Below are positions 8,499-16,106 of a DNA stretch of 64,000 bases, piece after piece. The translations under genes were made by a program, and so were the position numbers. The notes under the pieces are model-generated. The model ran no database searches, was not told where the DNA came from, and worked only from the letters and a program-made list of their open reading frames with translations. Numbering within the stretch: the stretch's first letter is position 1; each line of letters begins with the position of its first letter. Source of the stretch: Bdellovibrionales bacterium (GTDB lineage Bacteria > Bdellovibrionota > UBA2428); the NCBI GenBank assembly GCA_018266335.1, contig JAFEAR010000101.1, positions 62,001-126,000 on the forward strand, read 5' to 3'.

Positions 8499-9431
8499 AT
8501 GAACATGATTCGTGCCCTGAAAGACTCGGAACTCCTCTCGGCTACCAAAGCGCTTGCGCAAAAAGAACGGGCCGTAACGATGGATGTGCTGCGCCACCTG
8601 CAGGAGATTGAGCGGCGCAAATTGTTTGCTGATCTCAAGTATCCGTCCCTCTTTGAATATGCCGTGCATGAGCTGAGTTATTCCGAAGCGGCGGCGGGCC
8701 GTAGAATTCAGGCAATGCGTTTGATGACGGAACTGCCCGAAGTCGCGCCCAAGATCGAATCGGGGGCCCTCAACCTTACGAACATCTGCCAAGCGCAGAG
8801 TTTCTTTCGCGACCTCAAACGGGCCCAGCCCGAAAGAGCCATGAGCCCTGCGCAGAAGATCGAAGTTCTAGCCAGGCTCGAAGACAAATCCTCGCGGGAG
8901 GGGCTCAAAGTCTTGCTCGCCATCAGTCCCGTGCAAGTGCTTCCGCGGGAACGGGAGCGAATCGTGAGTACCGAGCACACAGAAGTGAGCTTTGTCATAA
9001 ATCAGGAACTTAAAAATGGACTCGACGAAGTTCGATCTTTGCTCGGCCCCAAAGGTGCAACTCTGAACATGGTCGAGCTTGTGGGGGAAATGGCGCGGCT
9101 CAGCAAGGAGCGACTCCTTGAAAAGCGCTTTGGCCGCAAACAGATGGCCTCGGCACCGATGCGCGATCACTCCGGCGCCGGAGTGGCTCCCCCCAAACGC
9201 ACGCGTTACATACCGAAGAGAACTAAATATGCCGTTTGGCAGAAAGCGGGGGGCAAATGCTCCGGGTGTGGCTCTATCCACCAACTTAACTTTGATCACG
9301 TTCGCCCCTTCGCACTGGGCGGAGACTCCGCTCCGGATAACTTGCAGCTGCTTTGCAGCTCCTGCAATTTGCGGCGAGGAATTAAATCCTTCGGCACTCG
9401 GGCCATGAAGCGAGATGCTCCTAAACCCTGA
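8499..9431 (+). CDS. HNH endonuclease-domain protein
   Basis: About 310 residues. The C-terminal 60 residues form an HNH nuclease domain with two zinc-binding C-x2-C pairs (C254/C257 and C286/C289) around the catalytic D-H (266-267) and the following N-L-Q-L-L-C segment. The N-terminal 200 residues are helical, with the E-S-G-A-L-N-L-T-N segment seen in HNH/DUF222-like proteins that occur in many copies in some bacterial genomes. A short linker (about residues 220-240) contains a perfect 18-bp palindrome also present beside the tRNA. The start is uncertain: a GTG at 8466 and ATGs at 8499 and 8505 are possible, none with a good SD. DNA cleavage activity is likely; the biological role (homing, defence or other) is unknown. 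Confidence 0.8.
   Translation: MNMIRALKDSELLSATKALAQKERAVTMDVLRHLQEIERRKLFADLKYPSLFEYAVHELSYSEAAAGRRIQAMRLMTELPEVAPKIESGALNLTNICQAQSFFRDLKRAQPERAMSPAQKIEVLARLEDKSSREGLKVLLAISPVQVLPRERERIVSTEHTEVSFVINQELKNGLDEVRSLLGPKGATLNMVELVGEMARLSKERLLEKRFGRKQMASAPMRDHSGAGVAPPKRTRYIPKRTKYAVWQKAGGKCSGCGSIHQLNFDHVRPFALGGDSAPDNLQLLCSSCNLRRGIKSFGTRAMKRDAPKP
9168..9185. repeat. 18-bp perfect palindrome inside the HNH gene (copy 2)
   Basis: CACTCCGGCGCCGGAGTG, identical to 8227-8244. Here it encodes H-S-G-A-G-V within the linker between the N-terminal region and the nuclease domain. The flanks differ from copy 1, so only the 18-bp core is shared. Confidence 0.85.
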
Positions 9432-9476
9432 ATGATGTGTGTGGCTTTGGCTCATCGCCTGAAATTTAGTCGAAAA

Positions 9477-10262
9477 TTACTGAATCTCGTTCGCGGTGAG
9501 TTCGGCGCGCAGGGTGTGGAAGGAGTCGCGCACCATTTTCTCTAAACGGCGGCAGTCTTCTTCGCGGTCGGTAATCACGATGGGCTCGAAGAACTCGATG
9601 TGCGCTTCGATTTTGGGCTGAGACATCAATGACCAAAGATGCGGCAGCAGGCCGTCGTCGTCGATAAAGGCCGTTTCGCGGAGTGGATGGTACAAAATCC
9701 GAATGGCCTGCACCTTGAAGCCCTTTTCTTGGGCAATGCCGAAGGCCCCGCGGCGCCACTGTTTGACGTCGATCGACGAGGTTCCTTCCGGAAACAAGCC
9801 GATGTTCTTCTTCTCGATCATGATGGCGTCCGAAATGGCCTGCGATACGGCCGTGCGCGACTTCATGGAGCCGCGGTCAATGTAAACTGTGCCAGCAGCA
9901 GTGGTAGCCGCTCCAAAAATGGGCCATTTGGAGACTTCCTTTTTGGCCACAAAGGTAATGGGTAGCATCGACATGAGCAGGGGGATGTCCACGTAGCTCA
10001 CATGGTTGGACACGTAGAGGCAGGGCTCGCTTAGCAAGGGCTTGCCCTTTACGTGAATCTCCAGCCCAAGGGTGTCGCAGCAGAACTTAGCCCAGTTCTT
10101 AATGCCCTCGGCGGCGTCGGCCTTGGTGAAGGGCGAGTCGGGTTTGGCGAACTTGCCCAGCTGCAAGGTTCCCCAAACGGTGTAGGACAGAATGGAGCGC
10201 AAGCGTTGGAGTCGGTTCCAGAGGCCCGGAGCGGGTGGAATAAGTTGAATGTCGGGCTTCAT
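9477..10262 (-). CDS. plsC: 1-acyl-sn-glycerol-3-phosphate acyltransferase (PlsC family)
   Basis: A 261-residue membrane-associated acyltransferase. It carries the catalytic H-x4-D motif (N-H-V-S-Y-V-D), the F-P-E-G-T-S-S phosphate-binding motif, and between them V-Y-I-D-R-G. The family acylates lysophosphatidic acid at sn-2 to make phosphatidic acid for phospholipid synthesis. A good SD (AAGGAG) precedes the ATG at 10262. It is divergent from nuoC, with 69 bp between starts. The acyl acceptor could differ, as PlsC-like paralogues are common. Confidence 0.87.
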   Translation of the reverse strand: MKPDIQLIPPAPGLWNRLQRLRSILSYTVWGTLQLGKFAKPDSPFTKADAAEGIKNWAKFCCDTLGLEIHVKGKPLLSEPCLYVSNHVSYVDIPLLMSMLPITFVAKKEVSKWPIFGAATTAAGTVYIDRGSMKSRTAVSQAISDAIMIEKKNIGLFPEGTSSIDVKQWRRGAFGIAQEKGFKVQAIRILYHPLRETAFIDDDGLLPHLWSLMSQPKIEAHIEFFEPIVITDREEDCRRLEKMVRDSFHTLRAELTANEIQ

Positions 10263-10294
10263 GAAGGACTCCTTCTTCGTTTTCTAAGGACGCC

Positions 10295-10323
10295 TTGTCA
10301 ATTTAAGCTTCGAACATTACAGT
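10295..10323 (+). promoter_or_regulatory. Candidate promoter of the nuoC operon
   Basis: TTGTCA (10295-10300), 17 bases, then TACAGT (10318-10323). The -10 ends 8 bases before the nuoC ATG (10332) and there is no SD, so the mRNA would be leaderless or nearly so. Confidence 0.4.
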
Positions 10324-10331
10324 GATTTGCG

Positions 10332-10961
10332 ATGTCAGACCGTAGCTCCGTAAAGCTGACCTATACCCCAGTTCCCGTTGCTCCTGTGCCCAAAGTGTTG
10401 GGTACGGCAGTTCCGAAGTCCGTCGACGACGTGGCCGAAGCCCTCACTAAAAAGTTGGGCGCGGGCGTTGTTAAGGGCGTCGAGAAATCGCACAAGGGCG
10501 ATCCCTTCGTGGTGGTTGAAACCGCGAAAATTGCCGATGTGCTTCGCTTCCTGCGCGACGACGAACGCTTTTATCTGACCAGCTTGCTCTGCATCAGCGC
10601 GGCCGATTACGTGGCGCAACCGCCTTCGGCCGAAGGCACCCCGACGCCCGTGGCCGATCCCGGCGCGGCCGATTCTAAAGGCCACATGACGGTGGTTTAT
10701 AATTTGTTCTCCTACGCGCACCGCTTTTACATGACCATCAAAGTGCGCATCGAGCGCGACCAGGCCACGGTGCCTTCCGTCGTAGAAGTTTACCGCGCTG
10801 CGAACTGGTACGAGCGTGAGTGCTACGACATGTTCGGCATGAACTTTTCGAATCATCCCAACCTGCAGCGGCTTTTGCTGCCGGCCGATTGGGTGGGGCA
10901 TCCGCTCCGTAAAGATTACGTCTTCCCCGAAGAATACAACGGCATGAAGGTTCCCCTATGA
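10332..10961 (+). CDS. nuoC: NADH-quinone oxidoreductase subunit C
   Basis: A 209-residue peripheral-arm subunit of respiratory complex I (30-kDa subunit). The C-terminal signature R-A-A-N-W-Y-E-R-E-C-Y-D-M-F-G followed by H-P-x-L-x-R-L-L-L and H-P-L-R-K-D-Y is diagnostic. Residues 95-118 hold an unusual Ala/Pro-rich insert (PSAEGTPTPVADPG). It is a separate protein, not fused to NuoD as in some proteobacteria. It overlaps nuoD by 4 bp, so the two are translationally coupled. Confidence 0.95.
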   Translation: MSDRSSVKLTYTPVPVAPVPKVLGTAVPKSVDDVAEALTKKLGAGVVKGVEKSHKGDPFVVVETAKIADVLRFLRDDERFYLTSLLCISAADYVAQPPSAEGTPTPVADPGAADSKGHMTVVYNLFSYAHRFYMTIKVRIERDQATVPSVVEVYRAANWYERECYDMFGMNFSNHPNLQRLLLPADWVGHPLRKDYVFPEEYNGMKVPL

Positions 10962-12112
10962 GTGTTCACACGGAAAAACATACGGAACAGGAGTTCGACT
11001 CCCAGTTCAGCACGCAAGAGCTGACCATCAACATGGGTCCGCAGCATCCGTCCACGCACGGGGTGCTACGGGTAGAGATTGTCACCGACGGTGAAATCAT
11101 CAAGGGTGCTTATCCGGACATCGGCTATCTGCATCGTTGCTTCGAAAAACATGCCGAATCACGCGAGTACTTGCAGGTGGTGCCCTTCACGGATCGCATG
11201 GACTACGTGGCTTCCATGAACATGGAGCTGGGCCTTTGCTTGGCTATCGAACGCCTCATTGAGAGCGAAGTTCCCGAGCGCGCGCAAGCCATTCGCGTCA
11301 TTGTGTGCGAGTTAAACCGCATTGCTTCGCACTTGCTGGCGATCGGTACCTACGGCCTCGATATGGGTGGCTTCACGCCCTTCTTATACGCCTTCCGCGA
11401 CCGCGAACACATCCTCAGCATTTTTGAGGAACTCTGTGGCGCGCGTCTCCTTTATAACTACATTCGTCCGGGCGGCGTTTCGCGCGACATGAGCCGTGGC
11501 CTACAGGACAAGGTTAAAGACTTCTGCGCTTACTTCAAACCGCAACTCGAAGAGATCAACGAGCTGCTCTCGTTCAACTCTATCTTCGTGCAGCGCACCG
11601 CTAACATTGGCGTGGTGAGCCCTGAGCTGGCCATTTCCTACGGCTTCAGCGGGCCGAACTTGCGCGGTAGCGGCATTGATTGGGATTTGCGCCGCGACAA
11701 GCCCTACTCGGGCTACGAAAAATACGAGTTCAACGTGTGCGTCGGTACCGGCGAAAAAGGCACCGTGGGTGACTGCTGGAACCGCTACTACGTGCGCATT
11801 AAGGAAATGTTCGAAAGCCTCAAAATTATCGAACAGGCCGTTAAAGCGCTGCCCGAAGGCGAATCTATGGGCAAGGTGCCCAAGGCCGTTAAGCCCGTGG
11901 GCGAGATTTACGTTGAAACCGAATGTCCGCGCGGAGCGTTGGGCTACTATATGGTTTCGGACGGCTCTAAAAAGCCGCTACGCTTGAAAGCTAAATCGCC
12001 GGGATTCATTGCGGTCTCGTCGATGGATGAAGTTTGCAGCGGCATGATGCTGGCCGACGTTGTGGCCTACATCGGTAGTATTGATATCGTTTTGGGAGAG
12101 GTGGATCGCTAA
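10958..12112 (+). CDS. nuoD: NADH-quinone oxidoreductase subunit D
   Basis: A 384-residue 49-kDa-type subunit of complex I, lining the quinone site together with NuoB. The N-terminal signature N-M-G-P-Q-H-P-S-T-H-G-V-L-R (about residues 25-38) carries the conserved His and Thr near the quinone head group. The C-terminus keeps D-x-V-L-G-E-V-D-R. It overlaps nuoC (4 bp) and nuoI (1 bp) in one operon. Confidence 0.96.
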   Translation: MSVHTEKHTEQEFDSQFSTQELTINMGPQHPSTHGVLRVEIVTDGEIIKGAYPDIGYLHRCFEKHAESREYLQVVPFTDRMDYVASMNMELGLCLAIERLIESEVPERAQAIRVIVCELNRIASHLLAIGTYGLDMGGFTPFLYAFRDREHILSIFEELCGARLLYNYIRPGGVSRDMSRGLQDKVKDFCAYFKPQLEEINELLSFNSIFVQRTANIGVVSPELAISYGFSGPNLRGSGIDWDLRRDKPYSGYEKYEFNVCVGTGEKGTVGDCWNRYYVRIKEMFESLKIIEQAVKALPEGESMGKVPKAVKPVGEIYVETECPRGALGYYMVSDGSKKPLRLKAKSPGFIAVSSMDEVCSGMMLADVVAYIGSIDIVLGEVDR

Positions 12113-12672
12113 TGAGTTCCGCAAATCAGCAACCCGAACCCGGTTCCGTAAAGGAATACTTCGCTAACATCGTTGATGCCGTGCAGACTTGCACAAAAGG
12201 CCTCACCATTACGATGCGCGCCTTTCTAAAGTCCAACGGCATGCGCAAAACTTCGGGTGGTTACAACTACGGCGCCGGCCCCGTTACGGTGAGCTACCCC
12301 GAAGTGAAAGACAATATTCCGGCCAATTCTCGGAACCGTCTCTTCAACCACGTCGAAGGTTGCATCGCCTGCAATCAGTGCGCGGTGATTTGCCCCGTGG
12401 AGTGCATCACCATCGACAGCCGCAAGAAGACGGCCGAAGAAAACCCCGATGCAAAAACGCCGCCGCAGTTCGGCAGCAAGCCCCTCAAGCTCAAGCTATT
12501 GCAATTCGATATCGACGAAGCGCTTTGCTGCTTCTGCGGTCTTTGCACTGAAGTTTGTCCGACCGAGTGCCTTGTGCACACGACAGAGTACGAATACTCC
12601 AAGTTTGATCGCGACAAGCTCGTGTACGATTACCTCAACTTCAAAGACGACAATCCCTTCCCGAAAGGATGA
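12112..12672 (+). CDS. nuoI: NADH-quinone oxidoreductase subunit I (two [4Fe-4S] clusters)
   Basis: A 186-residue ferredoxin-like subunit that carries electrons toward cluster N2 in NuoB. Two ligand sets are visible: C84-x2-C87-x2-C90-x3-C94-P and C139-x2-C142-x2-C145-x3-C149-P. The spacer between them is longer than usual, about 45 residues with a K/E/P-rich insert. Its stop overlaps the start of the HEAT-repeat gene by 4 bp. The other complex I genes do not follow, so they must be elsewhere. Confidence 0.94.
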   Translation: MSSANQQPEPGSVKEYFANIVDAVQTCTKGLTITMRAFLKSNGMRKTSGGYNYGAGPVTVSYPEVKDNIPANSRNRLFNHVEGCIACNQCAVICPVECITIDSRKKTAEENPDAKTPPQFGSKPLKLKLLQFDIDEALCCFCGLCTEVCPTECLVHTTEYEYSKFDRDKLVYDYLNFKDDNPFPKG

Positions 12673-13631
12673 AAGCATCCGAGGTCCCGCTTCCTGAAGT
12701 TAAGAAAAGGACGACCAAGGCGACTTTCAGTTCCATTTTTGGCCGATCGCTCACCCTCATGGTGGTGGTGGTGGCCTTTGCGGGCGCCCTGTTTGGATTC
12801 TTCCGCTGGGCGGCCTTTGAAAAGCACGACGCCCAGGACCTTTTCCTGAAGATGACCGACGGGCGTACCGAAGTGCGGCGCATGGCCGCCGTGGAATGGC
12901 TGCGCCAGTTGCAAGAGGCCGATGCAGCTCATTCGTCCGATCTCGAAGCTTTGCGCCTGAGCTCCGAACAAATCCGCGTGGTGGGGCCGGAGTTCCTCCG
13001 TTCGGCCGAGTGCCGCGGGCACGATCCCGTCACCGTAACCACGCAAGCCGCACTTCTGGGCTATGCCCGAGTTGCCGACGATGCGCGGCCGGTGCTCCAA
13101 AACTTCATTAGGGCTTTGCCTGCCGATGACTGCCTTGACGCGCGCGTTATGGCTTTGGTTTCGCTCGCTCGGCTGGGGGCGCAGGATCCGGCTGCGGTTC
13201 AGTTGTTTGCCGAGGCGGCCGTGCACAGCGACCCTTCGGTGCGCAAGGTTGCAGCCTTTGCTCTGGGCAGTGCGCTGAGCTCGTCGCTGACGGAAAGCCA
13301 AAACTTAGCGCGGGCCAAACTTAAAGTCTTACTTGAAGATTCGGTGCAAGATGTCCGTTGGAACGCGGCCATTGCCTTAGCCGGCCCCGGCCGGCCCGAG
13401 GTCCTGCCCCTGCTGCGGGACCTGCTCGAAAGAGCTACGATCGAGAGCGCAGGCCTAACGTATTCCCTGTTTGAGGTGTATCGTGAAGCCATGCGGGCAG
13501 CGCTTCGAACCCAAGATTCTCAGCTAGTGGCGATGGTCGAAAAAGTCTCCCGTGAGCACGTGAACTTAAAGTTACGACAAGCAGCAAAAGAAATTCTTTC
13601 ACAAAGAAGTACTAACACGTTGCAAAAATAG
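12669..13631 (+). CDS. Membrane-anchored HEAT-repeat protein in the respiratory operon
   Basis: 320 residues: a basic N-terminus, one transmembrane helix (about residues 28-47) and a helical domain. This domain has repeats typical of HEAT or PBS-lyase-like modules, for example D-P-S-V-R-K-V-A-A-F-A-L-G-S-A-L and S-V-Q-D-V-R-W-N-A-A-I-A-L-A-G. Such modules bind proteins. The 4-bp overlap with nuoI and position just before the Rieske gene suggest a role in assembly or stability of complex I or the bc-type complex; that is inference. No enzymatic motif is visible. Confidence 0.7.
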   Translation: MKASEVPLPEVKKRTTKATFSSIFGRSLTLMVVVVAFAGALFGFFRWAAFEKHDAQDLFLKMTDGRTEVRRMAAVEWLRQLQEADAAHSSDLEALRLSSEQIRVVGPEFLRSAECRGHDPVTVTTQAALLGYARVADDARPVLQNFIRALPADDCLDARVMALVSLARLGAQDPAAVQLFAEAAVHSDPSVRKVAAFALGSALSSSLTESQNLARAKLKVLLEDSVQDVRWNAAIALAGPGRPEVLPLLRDLLERATIESAGLTYSLFEVYREAMRAALRTQDSQLVAMVEKVSREHVNLKLRQAAKEILSQRSTNTLQK

Positions 13632-13682
13632 AAAAAACGGCGGTAATTAAGGTGTTTGGACCGGTTTGCGAGGATGGCAAGT

Positions 13683-14186
13683 ATGGCTGAAAATAACACA
13701 GAAGAAGGCGTTACGAGACGCGAATTTTTCTCATGGTTCTGGGTGGGATGGTTGACGTTCTCCGTTGTCGGCGGCGCGTTTGCTACGCTTATCGGCCGCT
13801 TCTTGTTTCCGAACGTACTCTTTGAAAAACCTTCCGTTTTCCGCGCTGCTCCGCCTTCGGACTTCTCGCCCGGGGTTGATGAAAGATTCAAAGACACTCA
13901 ATCCGTTTGGATTGTAAAGTCGCCCGATGGCATCTACGCGCTCTCCACGGTTTGCACTCACCTCGGTTGCACGCCGAACTGGCTGCCCGCTGAAAACAAA
14001 TTTAAGTGTCCTTGCCACGGAAGTGGTTACCGCATCACCGGTTTGAACTTCGAGGGGCCCGCGCCGCGACCCCTCGAACGTTTTGCAGTGTCCATCGACG
14101 AAACCGGTTACTTGAAAGTCGATAAGTCCCGGTCAATTCGTTACGCCATCCAGTGGAACGATCCGGATTTCATGTTGAAAGTTTAA
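13683..14186 (+). CDS. Rieske [2Fe-2S] protein of a cytochrome bc-type complex
   Basis: About 167 residues. The ATG at 13683 has an AGGA element 9 bases upstream; two earlier in-frame ATGs (13656, 13674) are less well placed. The N-terminus has T-R-R-E-F-F followed by a hydrophobic anchor, consistent with Tat-type export. The cluster motifs are C-T-H-L-G-C (C91, H93, with C96 for a disulfide) and C-P-C-H-G-S (C109, H112, with C111). It oxidises quinol together with cytochrome b. Three downstream genes complete the complex. Confidence 0.94.
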   Translation: MAENNTEEGVTRREFFSWFWVGWLTFSVVGGAFATLIGRFLFPNVLFEKPSVFRAAPPSDFSPGVDERFKDTQSVWIVKSPDGIYALSTVCTHLGCTPNWLPAENKFKCPCHGSGYRITGLNFEGPAPRPLERFAVSIDETGYLKVDKSRSIRYAIQWNDPDFMLKV

Positions 14187-14202
14187 ATAAGGAGACTAGA
14201 CG

Positions 14203-14991
14203 GTGCCCAATCCCCTTCGTTCTTTGTGGGACGATCTTCGCAACACCCAGGTTTGGAAATCCATTTTCCGCCACGGTTTACCCGACAACCCTCGCGACCA
14301 GTCGCTCGCCGTTCTCTCGAACGTGTTCCTCCACCTTCACCCGGTGAAGACCCGTCGCTCCGGCGTGCGGATGTCCTTTACCTGGTGCATGGGTGGATTG
14401 ACCTTCTTCTTGTTCCTGGTGGAGTCGGTCACGGGCATTTTGTTGATGTTCTACTACCGGCCCACGCTGGAGTTTGCGTATAACGACATCATCGCCCTCC
14501 GCGAGCACGTGCCCCTGGGCATTCTGCGCGAAATTCACCGCTGGGGCGCACACTCCATGGTGATCACCGTTTGGCTGCACATGTTCCGTGTTTTCATGAC
14601 GGGTTCGTACAAACCCCCTCGGGAATTCAACTGGGGCGTGGGAGTTATTCTCCTCGTTCTCACCATGATGCTCTCGTTTACGGGTTACCTCCTTCCTTGG
14701 GATCAATTGGCTATTTGGGCCATCACGGTGGGCGCCAACATGGGTGCCGCTACGCCGCTCGCGGGTGTGGAGGGACCAGGCACGATGCTCCTCAAAATTG
14801 GGGACATCAGCCTTGTCCACAACGGGAACGACGCGAAGTTTGGTTTGTTAGCGGGTCGATTCATTGGCGAAGCAACCCTGCTGCGTTTCTACGTTCTTCA
14901 CTGCATCGCAATTCCGTTCATCGTTACGTTGCTCATTGCGATTCACTTTTGGCGCGTTCGTAAAGACGGCGGTATTTCGGGTCCGCTTTGA
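14203..14991 (+). CDS. Cytochrome b, N-terminal part (b6/PetB-like)
   Basis: A 262-residue integral membrane protein with four core helices and the two pairs of heme-ligating histidines. One pair is in the H-R-W-G-A-H-S-M-V-I-T-V-W-L-H segment, the other in the L-H-C-I-A-I-P-F...I-H-F-W segment. Length and end point match the b6-type N-terminal half; the quinol-oxidising C-terminal half is encoded by the next gene. The GTG start follows AAGGAG. Confidence 0.92.
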   Translation: MPNPLRSLWDDLRNTQVWKSIFRHGLPDNPRDQSLAVLSNVFLHLHPVKTRRSGVRMSFTWCMGGLTFFLFLVESVTGILLMFYYRPTLEFAYNDIIALREHVPLGILREIHRWGAHSMVITVWLHMFRVFMTGSYKPPREFNWGVGVILLVLTMMLSFTGYLLPWDQLAIWAITVGANMGAATPLAGVEGPGTMLLKIGDISLVHNGNDAKFGLLAGRFIGEATLLRFYVLHCIAIPFIVTLLIAIHFWRVRKDGGISGPL

Positions 14992-15009
14992 TTTTGGGGT
15001 AGGGAAAAA

Positions 15010-16092
15010 ATGATGGAATTCCTTAGGCACGTCGTCAACTTCCTCTCCAACCCGGTGATTTACTTCACCCTGTTTTGCGTGGGTTGGTGGTGGCTTATGA
15101 AGTACGCGCACGTTTGGACCGAGCCCAAGGTTATGGTGCGTGCGCTGATTGCTTCCTTCATTGGCATGGGCTTTGGCTTGACGGACCCTAACTTCTATCG
15201 GGAAGCCACTAAGCCCGACAACGTGCCCATTTGGCTTATGTCGTACGGCGTGGCGTTTTTCTTCTGGCTCGCCATGCGTCGCGGTCTGGTGAGCGATCGA
15301 CTCATGGCCGAAGGCAAGCCGAACCTCGAAAAGATGGAGTCGGACAAAAAAGTCTACACCTGGCCCGATCTCGTTTACTCCGAGCTTATCTGTATGGTTC
15401 TCTTCACGGCCTTCCTTATTGGTTGGGCCGTGTTGCTTAAGGCTCCCCTTGAAGAACCGGCTAACGCTGGTGTGACTCCCGCTGTGGCGAAGGCTCCCTG
15501 GTACTTCCTGGGGCTGCAAGAAATGCTCGTGTACTACGATCCGTGGATCGCCGGCGTGGTTTTGCCCTCGCTCATCATCGTGGGCCTCATCGCCATTCCG
15601 TACGTGGACATCAACCCCAAGGGCAACGGCTACTACACCATTAAGGAGCGCTACTACGCGCTGTGGGTGTTCGGCTTTGGCTTTATCGTGTTGTGGATTT
15701 CGCTCATCTTCCTGGGCACCTTCATGCGTGGTCCGGGCTGGAACTTCTTTGGTCCCTTTGAAATGTGGGACAAACACAAGGTTGTGGCCCTTAACAACAT
15801 TAACTTGTCCGAGCTTATTTGGGTGCGCCTGCTGAACGTAGGTTTGCCTGCGAACATTCTCGTTCGTGAGGGCTTCGGTTTGGCACTCGTGGCCGTTTAC
15901 CTCTTCGTGTTGCCGCCCGTTCTGGCGGCTACGGTGTGCGGTAAATTGTACGAGAAGCTGGGTTTCGTGCGTTACAACCTGGTTATGAACCTGGGCCTCA
16001 TCATGGTGGCTCTGCCGGTGAAGATGTACCTTCGCTGGTCCTTTAACCTGAAGTACTTCGTGTCGATTCCTGAGTACCTGTTCAACATTTGA
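15010..16092 (+). CDS. Cytochrome b, C-terminal part (subunit IV/PetD-like), enlarged
   Basis: 360 residues, about twice the length of b6f subunit IV. The centre has the diagnostic A-P-W-Y-F-L-G-L-Q-E-M-L-V-Y-Y-D-P-W segment followed by helices, as in the cytochrome b C-terminal domain with its quinol-site region. The N-terminal 150 residues add several extra helices and the C-terminus at least two more. It starts 18 bp after the b6-like gene, with AGGG before the ATG. Split cytochrome b with an enlarged C-terminal subunit is known from some delta-type and other non-model lineages. Confidence 0.85.
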   Translation: MMEFLRHVVNFLSNPVIYFTLFCVGWWWLMKYAHVWTEPKVMVRALIASFIGMGFGLTDPNFYREATKPDNVPIWLMSYGVAFFFWLAMRRGLVSDRLMAEGKPNLEKMESDKKVYTWPDLVYSELICMVLFTAFLIGWAVLLKAPLEEPANAGVTPAVAKAPWYFLGLQEMLVYYDPWIAGVVLPSLIIVGLIAIPYVDINPKGNGYYTIKERYYALWVFGFGFIVLWISLIFLGTFMRGPGWNFFGPFEMWDKHKVVALNNINLSELIWVRLLNVGLPANILVREGFGLALVAVYLFVLPPVLAATVCGKLYEKLGFVRYNLVMNLGLIMVALPVKMYLRWSFNLKYFVSIPEYLFNI

Positions 16093-16106
16093 GGAAAGCG
16101 GAAAAG

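Noticed and set aside
12630..13301. A 223-codon minus-strand frame over the nuoI/HEAT boundary
   Set aside because: Overlaps two well-supported genes and has no start signal or domain.
14848..15777. A 309-codon open frame on the minus strand opposite the cytochrome b genes
   Set aside because: Charged low-complexity product in the antisense of hydrophobic coding sequence, a known artefact of helix-rich genes.
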